20,923 nucleotides of DNA from a bacterium (GCA_905221455.1 CAJNDF010000014.1:1-20923); one strand, 5' to 3'. Shown: positions 1 through 7,540, counted from the stretch's first letter. Notes: a model not told the origin generated them from the letters alone. Program-made: numbers and translations.

Positions 1-1
1 A

Positions 2-74
2 GGCTCGGTAGCTCAGTTGGTAGAGCAATGGATTGAAGCTCCATGTGTCGGCGGTTCGATTCCGTCTCGCGCCA
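2..74 (+). tRNA. tRNA-Phe (GAA)
   Basis: A 73-nt cloverleaf with the GAA anticodon in TTGAAGC, D-loop GTTGGTAGA and T-loop TTCGATT. The acceptor stem pairs positions 2-8 with 67-73, with one T-C mismatch at the fourth pair and a terminal G-T, then discriminator A. The 3' CCA is not encoded. It is the first visible member of a six-tRNA operon cut by the left edge. Confidence 0.96.
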
Positions 75-86
75 TTTATATATTTT

Positions 87-167
87 GGAAGGGTAGCGAA
101 GAGGCTAAACGCGGCGGACTGTAAATCCGCTCCTTCGGGTTCGGGGGTTCGAATCCCTCCCCTTCCA
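87..167 (+). tRNA. tRNA-Tyr (GTA)
   Basis: An 81-nt class II tRNA with anticodon GTA (in ACTGTAAAT) and a long variable arm (tccttcgggttcggg region). The seven-pair acceptor GGAAGGG/CCCTTCC is perfect, followed by discriminator A. No encoded 3' CCA. It lies 12 nt after tRNA-Phe. Confidence 0.97.
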
Positions 168-171
168 TTTT

Positions 172-242
172 ACGGGCATAGTTTAAAGGTAGAACTAAGG
201 TCTCCAAAACCTTCAGTGTGGGTTCAATTCCTACTGCCCGTG
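172..242 (+). tRNA. tRNA-Trp (CCA)
   Basis: A 71-nt tRNA with anticodon CCA (in TCTCCAAAA), acceptor ACGGGCA/TGCCCGT and discriminator G. T-stem GTGGG/CCTAC has one G-T wobble. No encoded 3' CCA. Confidence 0.96.
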
Positions 243-255
243 TTAATAGAATTAT

Positions 256-329
256 GGCGGGTGTGGTGAAGTGGTTAACACACCAGATTGTGGCTCTGGC
301 ATGCGTGGGTTCGATCCCCATCACTCGCC
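256..329 (+). tRNA. tRNA-His (GTG)
   Basis: A 74-nt tRNA with anticodon GTG (in ATTGTGGCT). It has the extra 5' G(-1) typical of tRNA-His facing discriminator C. Acceptor GCGGGTG/CACTCGC has one wobble pair. Confidence 0.96.
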
Positions 330-342
330 TATTTTATATTAT

Positions 343-414
343 TGGGGTATAGCCAAGCGGTAAGGCAAGGGACTTTGACTCCCTCATGCGTTGGTTCGAA
401 TCCAGCTACCCCAG
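343..414 (+). tRNA. tRNA-Gln (TTG)
   Basis: A 72-nt tRNA with anticodon TTG (in CTTTGACT), acceptor TGGGGTA/TACCCCA and discriminator G. T-loop TTCGAAT. No encoded 3' CCA. Confidence 0.96.
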
Positions 415-423
415 TTACTATTT

Positions 424-507
424 GCCGGCGTGGCGGAATTGGCAGACGCGCTGGACTCAAAATCCAGTGTCCGCAAGGACGTGCCGGTTCGACCCCGGCC
501 GCCGGTA
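424..507 (+). tRNA. tRNA-Leu (CAA)
   Basis: An 84-nt class II tRNA with anticodon CAA (in ACTCAAAAT) and a long variable arm with stem GTCC/GGAC. Acceptor GCCGGCG/CGCCGGT ends in a G-T pair, discriminator A. It is the last gene of the tRNA operon and is followed directly by a terminator. Confidence 0.97.
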
Positions 508-519
508 TAGTATAAAGCT

Positions 520-549
520 AGGAACGTAGTTAATCTTCGTTCCTTTTTT
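520..549 (+). terminator. Rho-independent terminator of the tRNA operon
   Basis: Stem AGGAACG/CGTTCCT (7 bp), 11-nt loop, then six T. It starts 12 nt after tRNA-Leu. Confidence 0.85.
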
Positions 550-559
550 GTATTATTTT

Positions 560-568
560 TGGTATAAT
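560..568 (+). promoter_or_regulatory. Extended -10 promoter of the GCS-like ligase gene
   Basis: TGG-TATAAT is a perfect -10 with the TGN extension and no clear -35. The predicted start near 575 gives a leader of about 40 nt. It lies just after the tRNA terminator, so the gene probably has its own transcript. Confidence 0.7.
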
Positions 569-613
569 AGTAGTTATTCAAATTTTATTTAGATTAAGAA
601 AGTGTAGGATAGT

Positions 614-1891
614 ATGTCTCGTTCTATCGATTTATTAAAACATCGGTATTTGAAAAATATTAAAGAAAATCCTGAATTGTTTGTCGGAATTGAGTTGGAG
701 TATCCTGTTGCAAATCTAGAAGGGAATGCTACAGATGTTGAAGTTATCAAGCACGTATTCAGATATTTAGTTTTCGCTCTGGATTTCACTGTAGAGAAGG
801 TAGATGATTTTGGGAATCCTATCCAGTTAGTAGATCCGATAAGTCAGGATACTATTTTGTTTGAAGTTTCCTATACAACGATTGAGTTTGCATTTGGTAA
901 GGCTGAAACAATTCAAGAGGTCGAAAATCGTTTTAATAATTATATGGATGTAATTCAGAGAAAATTAGGCGAATCCAATCATGCTATCGTTGGCTGCGGT
1001 ATTCATCCTGACTGGGATAAAAATGTGAATTATCCAGTGGCTTATCCACGCTATCAGATGTTGATGGATTATTTGAATTTGAGTAGAAATATTACTAAAT
1101 CAGACTTACATCATTTCCCTGAATATGGTGCTTTTATCTGCGGGAGTCAGGTTCAGTTGGATGTTTCAAATTCCAATTACTTACGGGTGATTAATGCTTT
1201 TACTCAAATTGAAGCGCCGAAGGCTTATTTATTTGCAAACTCTGAGTTTTCAGGTGAGGATTGGGATACGAAAATTTCAAGGGATATTTTCTGGGAAGAA
1301 TCTATGCATGGTATCTATACAGAGAATGTTGGGGTTAATGCTAGACTCTTTGATGATGAAGATGATTTTTTTGACTATCTAGATCATTCTGCAATTTTTA
1401 CTGCAGAACGAGATGGGCAGACCTATTATTTTTATCCGATTCAGGCAAGGGATTATTTGGCTAGACCTGAAATCCAGGCATTTGCTCTTAATGGGGATAA
1501 GGTTACTATTTATCCTCAAGAGAAAGATTTTGAAACTCATCGTAGTTATCAGTATCAAGACTTAACGACTCGAGGAACGGTTGAGTTTCGTAGTGTGTGT
1601 ACTCAGCCTCTTGATAGGACTTTTACTTCAGCAGCCTTTCACTTGGGATTGTTGGTTAATTTAGACAAGTTAGAAGCTTACTTAGAAACAGCACCTTTCT
1701 TTAAAGCATTTGGGAGAAATTATAAGTCTTTAAGGCGACAATTTTCTAAGAAGAAGCTAACAGATGAGGAGAAAACTTCGATTATAGATTTTTCAAAAGA
1801 ATTACTCTTGTTAGCTGATGAAGGACTGAAGATGAGAAATAAACAAGAAACGATTTATTTAGAGCCTTTGAAAGAAGAATTGGGATTATAA
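614..1891 (+). CDS. Glutamate-cysteine ligase-like (GCS2-type) protein
   Basis: A 425-residue soluble protein with no signal peptide or membrane segment. The N-terminus has FVGIELEYP (about residues 23-31), which resembles the Gly-x-Glu-x-Glu strand of the GCS2/glutamine-synthetase-like ligase fold. GCGIHP (about 132-137) and a late TVEFRSVCTQP resemble the other conserved strands. Known family members join an amino group to the gamma- or alpha-carboxylate of glutamate using ATP, for example gamma-glutamylcysteine synthesis; the substrate here cannot be read. No glutathione synthetase partner is adjacent, and the next gene is thrC behind its own promoter. The ATG at 614 follows AGGATAG. S. 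pneumoniae is known to import glutathione instead of making it, so a true GshA role is uncertain. Confidence 0.7.
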   Translation: MSRSIDLLKHRYLKNIKENPELFVGIELEYPVANLEGNATDVEVIKHVFRYLVFALDFTVEKVDDFGNPIQLVDPISQDTILFEVSYTTIEFAFGKAETIQEVENRFNNYMDVIQRKLGESNHAIVGCGIHPDWDKNVNYPVAYPRYQMLMDYLNLSRNITKSDLHHFPEYGAFICGSQVQLDVSNSNYLRVINAFTQIEAPKAYLFANSEFSGEDWDTKISRDIFWEESMHGIYTENVGVNARLFDDEDDFFDYLDHSAIFTAERDGQTYYFYPIQARDYLARPEIQAFALNGDKVTIYPQEKDFETHRSYQYQDLTTRGTVEFRSVCTQPLDRTFTSAAFHLGLLVNLDKLEAYLETAPFFKAFGRNYKSLRRQFSKKKLTDEEKTSIIDFSKELLLLADEGLKMRNKQETIYLEPLKEELGL

Positions 1892-1926
1892 TTTTTCTTA
1901 TAAAGGGAGAATTTTCTGAAAAATCA

Positions 1927-1935
1927 TGATATAAT
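1927..1935 (+). promoter_or_regulatory. Extended -10 promoter of thrC
   Basis: TGA-TATAAT, with a weak -35 region. It lies in the 75-nt gap after the preceding stop, and no terminator hairpin is seen in that gap, so read-through from upstream is also possible. Confidence 0.6.
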
Positions 1936-1966
1936 GGAAGAGACTATAGATAAAGGATAGAGAGTA

Positions 1967-3451
1967 ATGACATTAGTTTATCAATCAACGCGTGATGCCA
2001 ACAATACAGTAACTGCCAGCCAAGCCATTTTGCAAGGTTTGGCGACGGACGGTGGTTTGTTTACACCGCTTACTTATCCAAAGGTAGATTTGGACTTTGA
2101 CAAATTGAAAGATGCTTCTTATCAGGAAGTTGCTAAGCTTGTTTTGTCAGCATTTTTAGATGACTTTACGGCTGAGGAGTTGGACTACTGTATCAACAAT
2201 GCCTACGATAGCAAGTTTGATACTCCAGCGATTGCGCCATTGGTGAAACTGGATGGGCAATACAATTTGGAATTGTTCCATGGTTCAACGATTGCCTTTA
2301 AGGATATGGCTTTGTCTATCTTGCCATACTTTATGACGACAGCCGCTAAAAAGCATGGTTTGGAGAACAAGATTGTCATTTTGACAGCGACATCTGGTGA
2401 TACTGGGAAAGCTGCTATGGCGGGATTTGCGAACGTACCTGGAACTGAGATTATCGTCTTTTATCCAAAGGACGGTGTCAGCAAGGTACAAGAGCTGCAA
2501 ATGACTACTCAGACTGGCGACAATACTCATGTTATTGCCATTGACGGTAACTTTGACGATGCGCAAACCAACGTGAAACATATGTTTAACGATGTAGCCC
2601 TTCGTGAAAAATTGGCTGCCAACAAGTTGCAATTTTCGTCAGCTAACTCTATGAACATTGGTCGTTTGGTACCACAAATTGTTTATTATGTTTATGCCTA
2701 CGCTCAGTTGGTTAAGGCTGGTGAAATTGTGGCTGGTGATAAGGTCAACTTCACAGTACCAACAGGAAACTTTGGAAATATCTTGGCTGCCTTTTATGCT
2801 AAACAAATTGGTCTTCCAGTTGGTAAATTAATTTGTGCTTCAAATGACAACAATGTTTTGACAGACTTCTTCAAGACACGTGTTTATGACAAGAAACGTG
2901 AGTTTAAAGTCACAACTAGTCCATCTATGGATATCTTAGTATCTTCAAACTTGGAGCGTCTCATTTTCCACCTTTTAGGAAATGATGCGGTTAAGACAGC
3001 AGAACTCATGAATGCCTTGAATACACAAGGACAATATGAATTGACTGATTTTGATGCTGAGATTCTGGAACTCTTTGCAGCTGAATATGCGACTGAGGAA
3101 GAAACTTCGGCAGAAATCAAACGTGTTTATCAAACAGATGCCTACATTGAGGATCCACATACGGCAGTTGCCTCAGCAGTGTATAGAAAATACCAAGCGT
3201 CTACTGGCGATGTTACCAAGACAGTGATTGCTTCAACAGCTAGTCCATACAAGTTCCCAGTGGTTGCAGTAGAGGCTGTGACAGGGAAATCTGGTTTGAC
3301 TGACTTTGAAGCCTTGACTCAATTACATGAAATCTCAGGAGTGGCAGTGCCACCAGCAGTTGATGGCCTTGAAACAGCTCCAGTTCGTCACAAGACAACC
3401 GTGGCAGCTGCTGATATGCAAGCAGCGGTTGAGGATTATCTAGGAATTTAA
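1967..3451 (+). CDS. thrC: Threonine synthase
   Basis: A 494-residue PLP enzyme, close to the usual bacterial length of the longer threonine synthase class. It converts O-phosphohomoserine to threonine plus phosphate, the last step of threonine synthesis, in the cytoplasm. Visible motifs are the PLP-lysine site HGSTIAFKDMA with Lys112, the phosphate-binding TATSGDTGKAA, and PTGNFGN. The N-terminal YQSTRD and GLATDGGLF segment is typical of the family. The ATG at 1967 is preceded by a weak AGGATAGAGAG. hom and thrB are not nearby, so the pathway is split across the chromosome. A hairpin with a GAAA loop follows the stop. Confidence 0.96.
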   Translation: MTLVYQSTRDANNTVTASQAILQGLATDGGLFTPLTYPKVDLDFDKLKDASYQEVAKLVLSAFLDDFTAEELDYCINNAYDSKFDTPAIAPLVKLDGQYNLELFHGSTIAFKDMALSILPYFMTTAAKKHGLENKIVILTATSGDTGKAAMAGFANVPGTEIIVFYPKDGVSKVQELQMTTQTGDNTHVIAIDGNFDDAQTNVKHMFNDVALREKLAANKLQFSSANSMNIGRLVPQIVYYVYAYAQLVKAGEIVAGDKVNFTVPTGNFGNILAAFYAKQIGLPVGKLICASNDNNVLTDFFKTRVYDKKREFKVTTSPSMDILVSSNLERLIFHLLGNDAVKTAELMNALNTQGQYELTDFDAEILELFAAEYATEEETSAEIKRVYQTDAYIEDPHTAVASAVYRKYQASTGDVTKTVIASTASPYKFPVVAVEAVTGKSGLTDFEALTQLHEISGVAVPPAVDGLETAPVRHKTTVAAADMQAAVEDYLGI

Positions 3452-3463
3452 GATAGAGGGAGT

Positions 3464-3496
3464 AAACTCGGTTGGGAAACCAACTGGGTTTCTTTT
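3464..3496 (+). terminator. Hairpin between thrC and the MATE gene (terminator or attenuator)
   Basis: A 12-bp stem AAACTCGGTTGG/CCAACTGGGTTT (three G-T pairs) with a GAAA tetraloop, then TCTTTTC. The T-tract is short, so partial read-through into the MATE gene, which lacks an obvious promoter of its own, is likely. Confidence 0.65.
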
Positions 3497-3511
3497 CATC
3501 AGGAGGAGAGA

Positions 3512-4792
3512 TTGTTTAAGAAAAATAAAGACATTCTTAATATTGCCTTACCAGCTATGGGTGAAAACTTTTTGCAGATGCTCATGGGAATGGTGGACAG
3601 TTATTTGGTTGCTCATTTAGGATTGATAGCCATTTCAGGTGTTTCAGTAGCTGGTAATATTATCACCATCTATCAGGCGATTTTCATTGCTCTAGGGGCA
3701 GCTATTTCTAGTGTTATTTCAAAAAGTTTGGGGCAGAAGGATCAGTCGAAGTTGGCTTATCATGTGACTGAGGCCTTGAAAATTACTTTACTAGTAAGTT
3801 TTCTTTTAGGAACTTTGTCCATCTTCGCTGGGCAAGAGATGATTGGACTTTTGGGGACTGAGCAAGCTGTGGCAGAAAGTGGAGGACTCTATCTATCTTT
3901 GGTAGGCGGCTCGGTTGTTCTTTTGGGATTAATGACCAGTCTTGGTGCCTTGATTCGTGCAACGCATAATCCACGTCTGCCCCTCTATGTGAGTCTCTTA
4001 TCCAATGCATTGAATATTCTCTTTTCCAGTCTAGCTATTTTTGTACTGGATATGGGAATAGCGGGTGTTGCTTGGGGGACTATTCTGTCTCGTTTGGTTG
4101 GTCTTGTGATTTTATGGTCACAATTAAAACTTCCTTATATGAAACCAACTTTTGGACTGGATAAAGATTTACTGACTTTGGCAATACCAGCAGCTGGAGA
4201 GCGGCTTATGATGAGGGCTGGAGATGTAGTGATCATTGCCTTGGTCGTTTCTTTTGGGACGGAGGCAGTGGCTGGAAATGCGGTCGGAGAAGTCTTGACC
4301 CAGTTTAACTACATGCCTGCCTTTGGTGTGGCTACGGCAACGGTCATGTTGGTGGCCCGAGCAGTTGGAGAGGCTAATTGGGAAAGAGTAGCTAGTTTGA
4401 GCAAGCAAACCTTTTGGCTTTCTCTGTTTCTCATGTTGCCCTTGACCTTCAGTATCTATGCCTTAGGAATACCACTAACTCATCTCTATACGACTGATCC
4501 TTTAGCGGTTGAGGCCAGTGTTCTAGTGACACTTTTTTCACTACTTGGTACTCCTATGACGGCAGGAACAGTCATCTATACAGCAGTCTGGCAGGGTTTG
4601 GGCAATGCTCGGCTTCCCTTTTATGCGACAAGTATAGGAATGTGGTGTATACGCATTGGAACAGGATATCTGATGGGGATTGTGCTTGGTTGGGGCTTGC
4701 CTGGTATTTGGGCTGGAACCCTTTTGGATAATGGTTTTCGTTGGTTATTTCTACGTTACCGTTACCAGCGTTATATGAGCTTGAAAGGATAG
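3512..4792 (+). CDS. MATE family multidrug/Na+ or H+ antiporter
   Basis: A 426-residue integral membrane protein, the usual MATE length, with about 12 hydrophobic segments in two similar halves. The start reads IALPAMGENFLQMLMGMVDS, the typical first MATE helix, followed by VAGNIITIYQAIF. MATE transporters expel cationic drugs and other compounds in exchange for Na+ or H+; the substrate here is unknown. The start is TTG at 3512, chosen because AGGAGG lies 5 nt upstream; the next Met is inside the first helix. The downstream HAD gene begins 3 nt after the stop, so the two are co-translated. It differs from DinF by context, as no recA or lytA is near. Confidence 0.9.
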   Translation: MFKKNKDILNIALPAMGENFLQMLMGMVDSYLVAHLGLIAISGVSVAGNIITIYQAIFIALGAAISSVISKSLGQKDQSKLAYHVTEALKITLLVSFLLGTLSIFAGQEMIGLLGTEQAVAESGGLYLSLVGGSVVLLGLMTSLGALIRATHNPRLPLYVSLLSNALNILFSSLAIFVLDMGIAGVAWGTILSRLVGLVILWSQLKLPYMKPTFGLDKDLLTLAIPAAGERLMMRAGDVVIIALVVSFGTEAVAGNAVGEVLTQFNYMPAFGVATATVMLVARAVGEANWERVASLSKQTFWLSLFLMLPLTFSIYALGIPLTHLYTTDPLAVEASVLVTLFSLLGTPMTAGTVIYTAVWQGLGNARLPFYATSIGMWCIRIGTGYLMGIVLGWGLPGIWAGTLLDNGFRWLFLRYRYQRYMSLKG

Positions 4793-4795
4793 GAA

Positions 4796-5413
4796 ATGCA
4801 AAAAACAGCTTTTATTTGGGATTTAGACGGGACTTTATTGGACTCTTACGAAGCGATTTTATCAGGGATTGAGGAGACTTTTGCTCAGTTTTCTATTCCC
4901 TATGATAAGGAGACAGTGAGAGAGTTTATCCTCAAGTATTCTGTGCAGGATTTACTTGTGCAGGTGGCAGAAGAGCGAAAGCTAGATGCGGAAGTACTCA
5001 ATCAGGTGCGTGCCCAGAGTTTGGCTGAAAAGAATACCCAGGTAGTCTTGATGCCAGGTGCGCGTGAGGTGTTGGCTTGGGCAGACCAAGTAGGGATTCG
5101 GAACTTTGTTTATACTCATAAGGGGGATAATGCTTTTGCCATTCTAAGAGACTTGGGGTTGGAATCCTATTTTACAGAGATTTTAACCAGTCAGAGTGGC
5201 TTTGCGCGGAAGCCAAGTCCAGAAGCGGCTACCTATCTGTTAGACAAGTATCAGCTGAATTCTGATAACACCTATTATATAGGGGATCGGACTCTGGATG
5301 TGGAATTTGCTCAGAATAGTGGAATTCAAAGTATCAACTTTTTAGAGTCGACTTATGAAGGCAATCATAGGATTCAAGAACTAGCAGATATTCCTTACAT
5401 TTTTGGGGATTGA
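4796..5413 (+). CDS. HAD superfamily hydrolase (subfamily IA, phosphoglycolate phosphatase-like)
   Basis: A 205-residue cytoplasmic phosphatase. Motif I is DLDGT with Asp9 as nucleophile and Asp11 as acid/base. Motif II is around Thr107 (VYTHKG), motif III Lys139 (RKPSP), and motif IV is GDRTLD at 163-168. The helical cap between about residues 17 and 85 places it in subfamily IA with PGP/PgmB-like enzymes, but the phosphate ester it cleaves cannot be told from sequence. The ATG lies 3 nt after the MATE stop and its ribosome site AAAGGATAGG is inside the MATE 3' end, indicating translational coupling. A terminator about 95 nt later closes the unit. Confidence 0.88.
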   Translation: MQKTAFIWDLDGTLLDSYEAILSGIEETFAQFSIPYDKETVREFILKYSVQDLLVQVAEERKLDAEVLNQVRAQSLAEKNTQVVLMPGAREVLAWADQVGIRNFVYTHKGDNAFAILRDLGLESYFTEILTSQSGFARKPSPEAATYLLDKYQLNSDNTYYIGDRTLDVEFAQNSGIQSINFLESTYEGNHRIQELADIPYIFGD

Positions 5414-5437
5414 GAACGATAAGATTGTGTCAGTTTT

Positions 5438-5454
5438 ATGACAGAGACCTAACA
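5438..5454 (-). promoter_or_regulatory. Possible WalR (VicR) box upstream of the LysM gene
   Basis: On the minus strand the sequence reads TGTTAG-GTCTC-TGTCAT, which fits the relaxed streptococcal WalR pattern TGTNAN-N5-TGTNAN. LysM wall proteins of pneumococci are known WalRK targets. The box is about 100 bp from the predicted start, and a terminator lies between, so the assignment is weak. Confidence 0.3.
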
Positions 5455-5506
5455 AACTATTTCAAGTAACCGAGTTTGTTACAAGGAATAGACAGTTCTG
5501 TTAAAT

Positions 5507-5527
5507 AGGCCCGAGAGGGCTTTTTTT
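5507..5527 (+). terminator. Terminator after the MATE-HAD unit
   Basis: Stem GCCC/GGGC with loop GAGA, extendable by two weak pairs, followed by seven T. Confidence 0.75.
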
Positions 5528-5539
5528 CGGCATTTTTTG

Positions 5540-5548
5540 TGTTATCAT
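5540..5548 (+). promoter_or_regulatory. Extended -10 promoter of the LysM gene
   Basis: TGT-TATCAT, with only a T-rich -35 region that overlaps the preceding terminator tract. A poor -35 would fit an activated promoter. Confidence 0.5.
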
Positions 5549-5581
5549 AGACAGGTACTCATTTGAAAGGAATTTGAAAGA

Positions 5582-6784
5582 ATGAAGAAAAGAATAATAT
5601 TAGCGTCAACAGTAGCCTTGTCATTTGCCCCAGTATTGGCAACTCAAGCAGAAGAAGTTCTTTGGACTGCCCGTAGTGTTGAGCAAATCCAAAATGATTT
5701 GACTAAAACGGACAACAAAACAAGTTATACAGTTCAGTATGGCGATACCTTGAGCACCATTGCAGAAGCCTTGGGTATAGATGTCACAGCTCTTGCGAAT
5801 TTGAATAAAATCACTAATATGGACTTGATTTTCCCAGAAACTGTTTTGACAACGACTGTTAATGAAGCAGAAGAAGTAACAGAAGTTGAAATCCAAACTC
5901 CTCAAGCAGGCTCTAGTGAAGAAGTGACAACTGCGACAGCAGATTTGACAACTAATCAAGTGACCGTTGATGATCAAACTGTTCAGGTTGCAGATCTTTC
6001 TCAACCGATTGCAGAAGCTCCAAAAGCGGTAGAAACTACAAGAACAAAAGAAGTAGCATCAAATTCTGAAGTTGCAGAGACAGTGACTGCTGCAGAAGAA
6101 GTGGCATCATCTACAAACACTTCTACGACATATGAGCAAACAATTGGAACAACTAGTTCAGTTGAAGAAGTAGCTCCTCAGGCAACGACTCCAGCTGAGA
6201 AGCAGGAAATACAAGCTAGCTATCAAGCTGTGTCAACAGTGGAAACAACTACAACTCCAGTAGAAGAAAAAGCAACCGAGACAACTGCAACAAGTTCAGA
6301 AGAAGCAAAAGAATCATCATCAAGTGAAGCTACACCAGCAGTTTCTACTTATCAACCGGAAGAGACAAAAACAGCTTCAACAACTTATGCAGCTCCTGCT
6401 GCGCCTGATTATGCTGGACTTGCAGTAGCAAAATCTGAAAATGCAGGCCTTCAACCACAAACAGCTGCCTTTAAAGAAGAAATTGCCAACTTGTTTGGAA
6501 TTACATCCTTTAGTGGTTACCGCCCAGGGGACAGTGGCGATCACGGAAAAGGTTTGGCTATCGACTTTATGGTACCAGAAGCTTCAGAACTAGGGGATAA
6601 GATTGCGGAATATGCTATTCAAAACATGGCCAGCCGTGGCATTAGTTACATCATCTGGAAACAACGTTTTTATGCTCCATTCGATAGCAAATATGGACCA
6701 GCTAATACTTGGAACCCAATGCCAGACCGTGGTAGTGTGACAGAAAATCACTATGATCACGTTCACGTTTCAATGAATGGATAA
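5582..6784 (+). CDS. Secreted LysM protein with C-terminal M15-like zinc peptidase domain
   Basis: A 400-residue exported protein. Residues 1-23 are a signal peptide (KKR, hydrophobic core, cleavage after TQA). A single LysM peptidoglycan-binding domain spans about 49-92 (YTVQYGDTLSTIAEALGI). Residues about 95-270 are a low-complexity Thr/Ser/Glu/Val linker rich in EE and TT pairs, probably spanning the wall. The last 112 residues hold SGYRPGDSGDHGKGLAIDF and HYDHVHVS; His321, Asp328 and His393/His395 fit a D-Ala-D-Ala-type M15 peptidase zinc site. It probably binds peptidoglycan and may cut its peptides, but no activity is proven by sequence. No LPXTG. It has its own promoter and terminator. 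It resembles the pneumococcal LysM antigen of the WalRK regulon. Confidence 0.85.
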   Translation: MKKRIILASTVALSFAPVLATQAEEVLWTARSVEQIQNDLTKTDNKTSYTVQYGDTLSTIAEALGIDVTALANLNKITNMDLIFPETVLTTTVNEAEEVTEVEIQTPQAGSSEEVTTATADLTTNQVTVDDQTVQVADLSQPIAEAPKAVETTRTKEVASNSEVAETVTAAEEVASSTNTSTTYEQTIGTTSSVEEVAPQATTPAEKQEIQASYQAVSTVETTTTPVEEKATETTATSSEEAKESSSSEATPAVSTYQPEETKTASTTYAAPAAPDYAGLAVAKSENAGLQPQTAAFKEEIANLFGITSFSGYRPGDSGDHGKGLAIDFMVPEASELGDKIAEYAIQNMASRGISYIIWKQRFYAPFDSKYGPANTWNPMPDRGSVTENHYDHVHVSMNG

Positions 6785-6809
6785 ACCAGACTTTGTAATA
6801 TCATTTTGA

Positions 6810-6858
6810 CGAATGAGATCTAGCTTTCGTGATAGGAAGCGAGTCTCGTTCGTTTTTT
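6810..6858 (+). terminator. Terminator of the LysM gene
   Basis: A long hairpin: outer stem CGAATGAGA/TCTCGTTCG, inner stem GCTTTC/GGAAGC with loop GTGATA, then six T. Confidence 0.85.
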
Positions 6859-6865
6859 CTTTGTC

Positions 6866-6980
6866 ATACTCTTCGAAAATCTCTTCAAACTACGTCATTC
6901 TTATCTACAACCTCAAAGCAGTGCTTTGAGCAAAACCTGCGGCTAGCTTCCTAGTTTGCTCTTTGATTTTCAGTGAGTAT
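6866..6980. repeat. BOX element 1 (mitis-group dispersed repeat)
   Basis: A 115-bp unit with imperfect terminal inverted repeats: ATACTCTTCGAAAATC at the left, and GATTTTCAGTGAGTAT at the right. The right part CTGCGGCTAGCTTCCTAG and TTTGCTCTTTGATTTTC are shared with the copy at 12878. These match the ends of pneumococcal BOX elements from memory. An internal hairpin CTCAAAGC-AGT-GCTTTGAG lies at about 6912-6930. It occupies most of the gap between the LysM terminator and the MarR promoter; the rest of that gap shows nothing clear. Confidence 0.85.
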
Positions 6981-7031
6981 CAATATGAATGGAGAATGGG
7001 AAGTTAGAATTTTGTAATGAGTTAAGCAACA

Positions 7032-7060
7032 TTCTTGCATTCTATTTTACTTTGTATTAT
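7032..7060 (+). promoter_or_regulatory. Candidate promoter of the marR-DUF1304 operon
   Basis: TTCTTG, 17-bp spacer, TATTAT. The predicted start near 7067 falls inside the first palindrome, which supports the ATG at 7105 as the true start of the repressor. Confidence 0.5.
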
Positions 7061-7061
7061 G

Positions 7062-7089
7062 ATTGATTAGTCAATTATTGATAAATCAA
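7062..7089. promoter_or_regulatory. Tandem palindromes, probable MarR autoregulatory operator
   Basis: Two adjacent inverted repeats: ATTGA-TTAG-TCAAT (7062-7075) and the perfect TTGAT-AA-ATCAA (7078-7089). Centres are 15 bp apart. They cover the predicted transcription start, where a bound MarR dimer would block RNA polymerase. Confidence 0.55.
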
Positions 7090-7104
7090 GAAAAAGAGAA
7101 AGAA

Positions 7105-7530
7105 ATGATAGAGATTCAAGATTTACTGTATCAACTCCGCTTGTCTGAGCAAGTGAGCACGCAATTGTTTGAAAAAAGACTTGGGATTAGTTTGACAAGG
7201 TATCAGATTTTACTTTTTTTGCTGGAGAATTCTTCCTGTAATCAGATGGCGGTTCAGGAGCGTTTGAAAATTGATCAGGCTGCTTTGACAAGGCATTTTA
7301 AAATTTTAGAAAAGGAAGGTTTGGTTGAGCGTCATCGCAATCCTGAAAATCAGCGAGAAGTCTTGGTAGAGGCTACGAAGTATGCCAAGGAGCAGTTAGT
7401 GGTGAATCCCCCTCTGAAGCATATCAAGGTTAAGGAGGCGATGGAAAGTATCTTAACAGATTCTGAGAGAACAGAACTCAGCCGTTTATTAAATAAATTG
7501 GTTTTGGGAATTGAGAATATAGAGATTTAA
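7105..7530 (+). CDS. MarR family transcriptional regulator
   Basis: A 141-residue winged helix-turn-helix repressor. The recognition region reads RLKIDQAALTRHFKILEKEG, followed by the wing LVERHRNPENQREVLVEAT, both typical of MarR proteins. Terminal helices would form the dimer. An in-frame TTG at 7063 would add 14 residues, but it lies within the predicted operator and ahead of the transcript start, so the ATG at 7105 is preferred. The DUF1304 gene starts 10 nt after its stop, making that membrane protein the most likely target besides itself. The ligand is not known; many MarR proteins sense small phenolic compounds or oxidants. Confidence 0.88.
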   Translation: MIEIQDLLYQLRLSEQVSTQLFEKRLGISLTRYQILLFLLENSSCNQMAVQERLKIDQAALTRHFKILEKEGLVERHRNPENQREVLVEATKYAKEQLVVNPPLKHIKVKEAMESILTDSERTELSRLLNKLVLGIENIEI

Positions 7531-7540
7531 GGAGAAAAAT

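Noticed and set aside
76..581. Reading frames across the tRNA genes on both strands
   Set aside because: They are shadows of the tRNA sequences.
2285..3160. Reverse-strand frames inside thrC
   Set aside because: They lie opposite a well-supported gene and show no domain or ribosome site.
6866..6980. Insertion sequence or CRISPR-like repeat
   Set aside because: No transposase and no direct repeat array; the ends match BOX elements.
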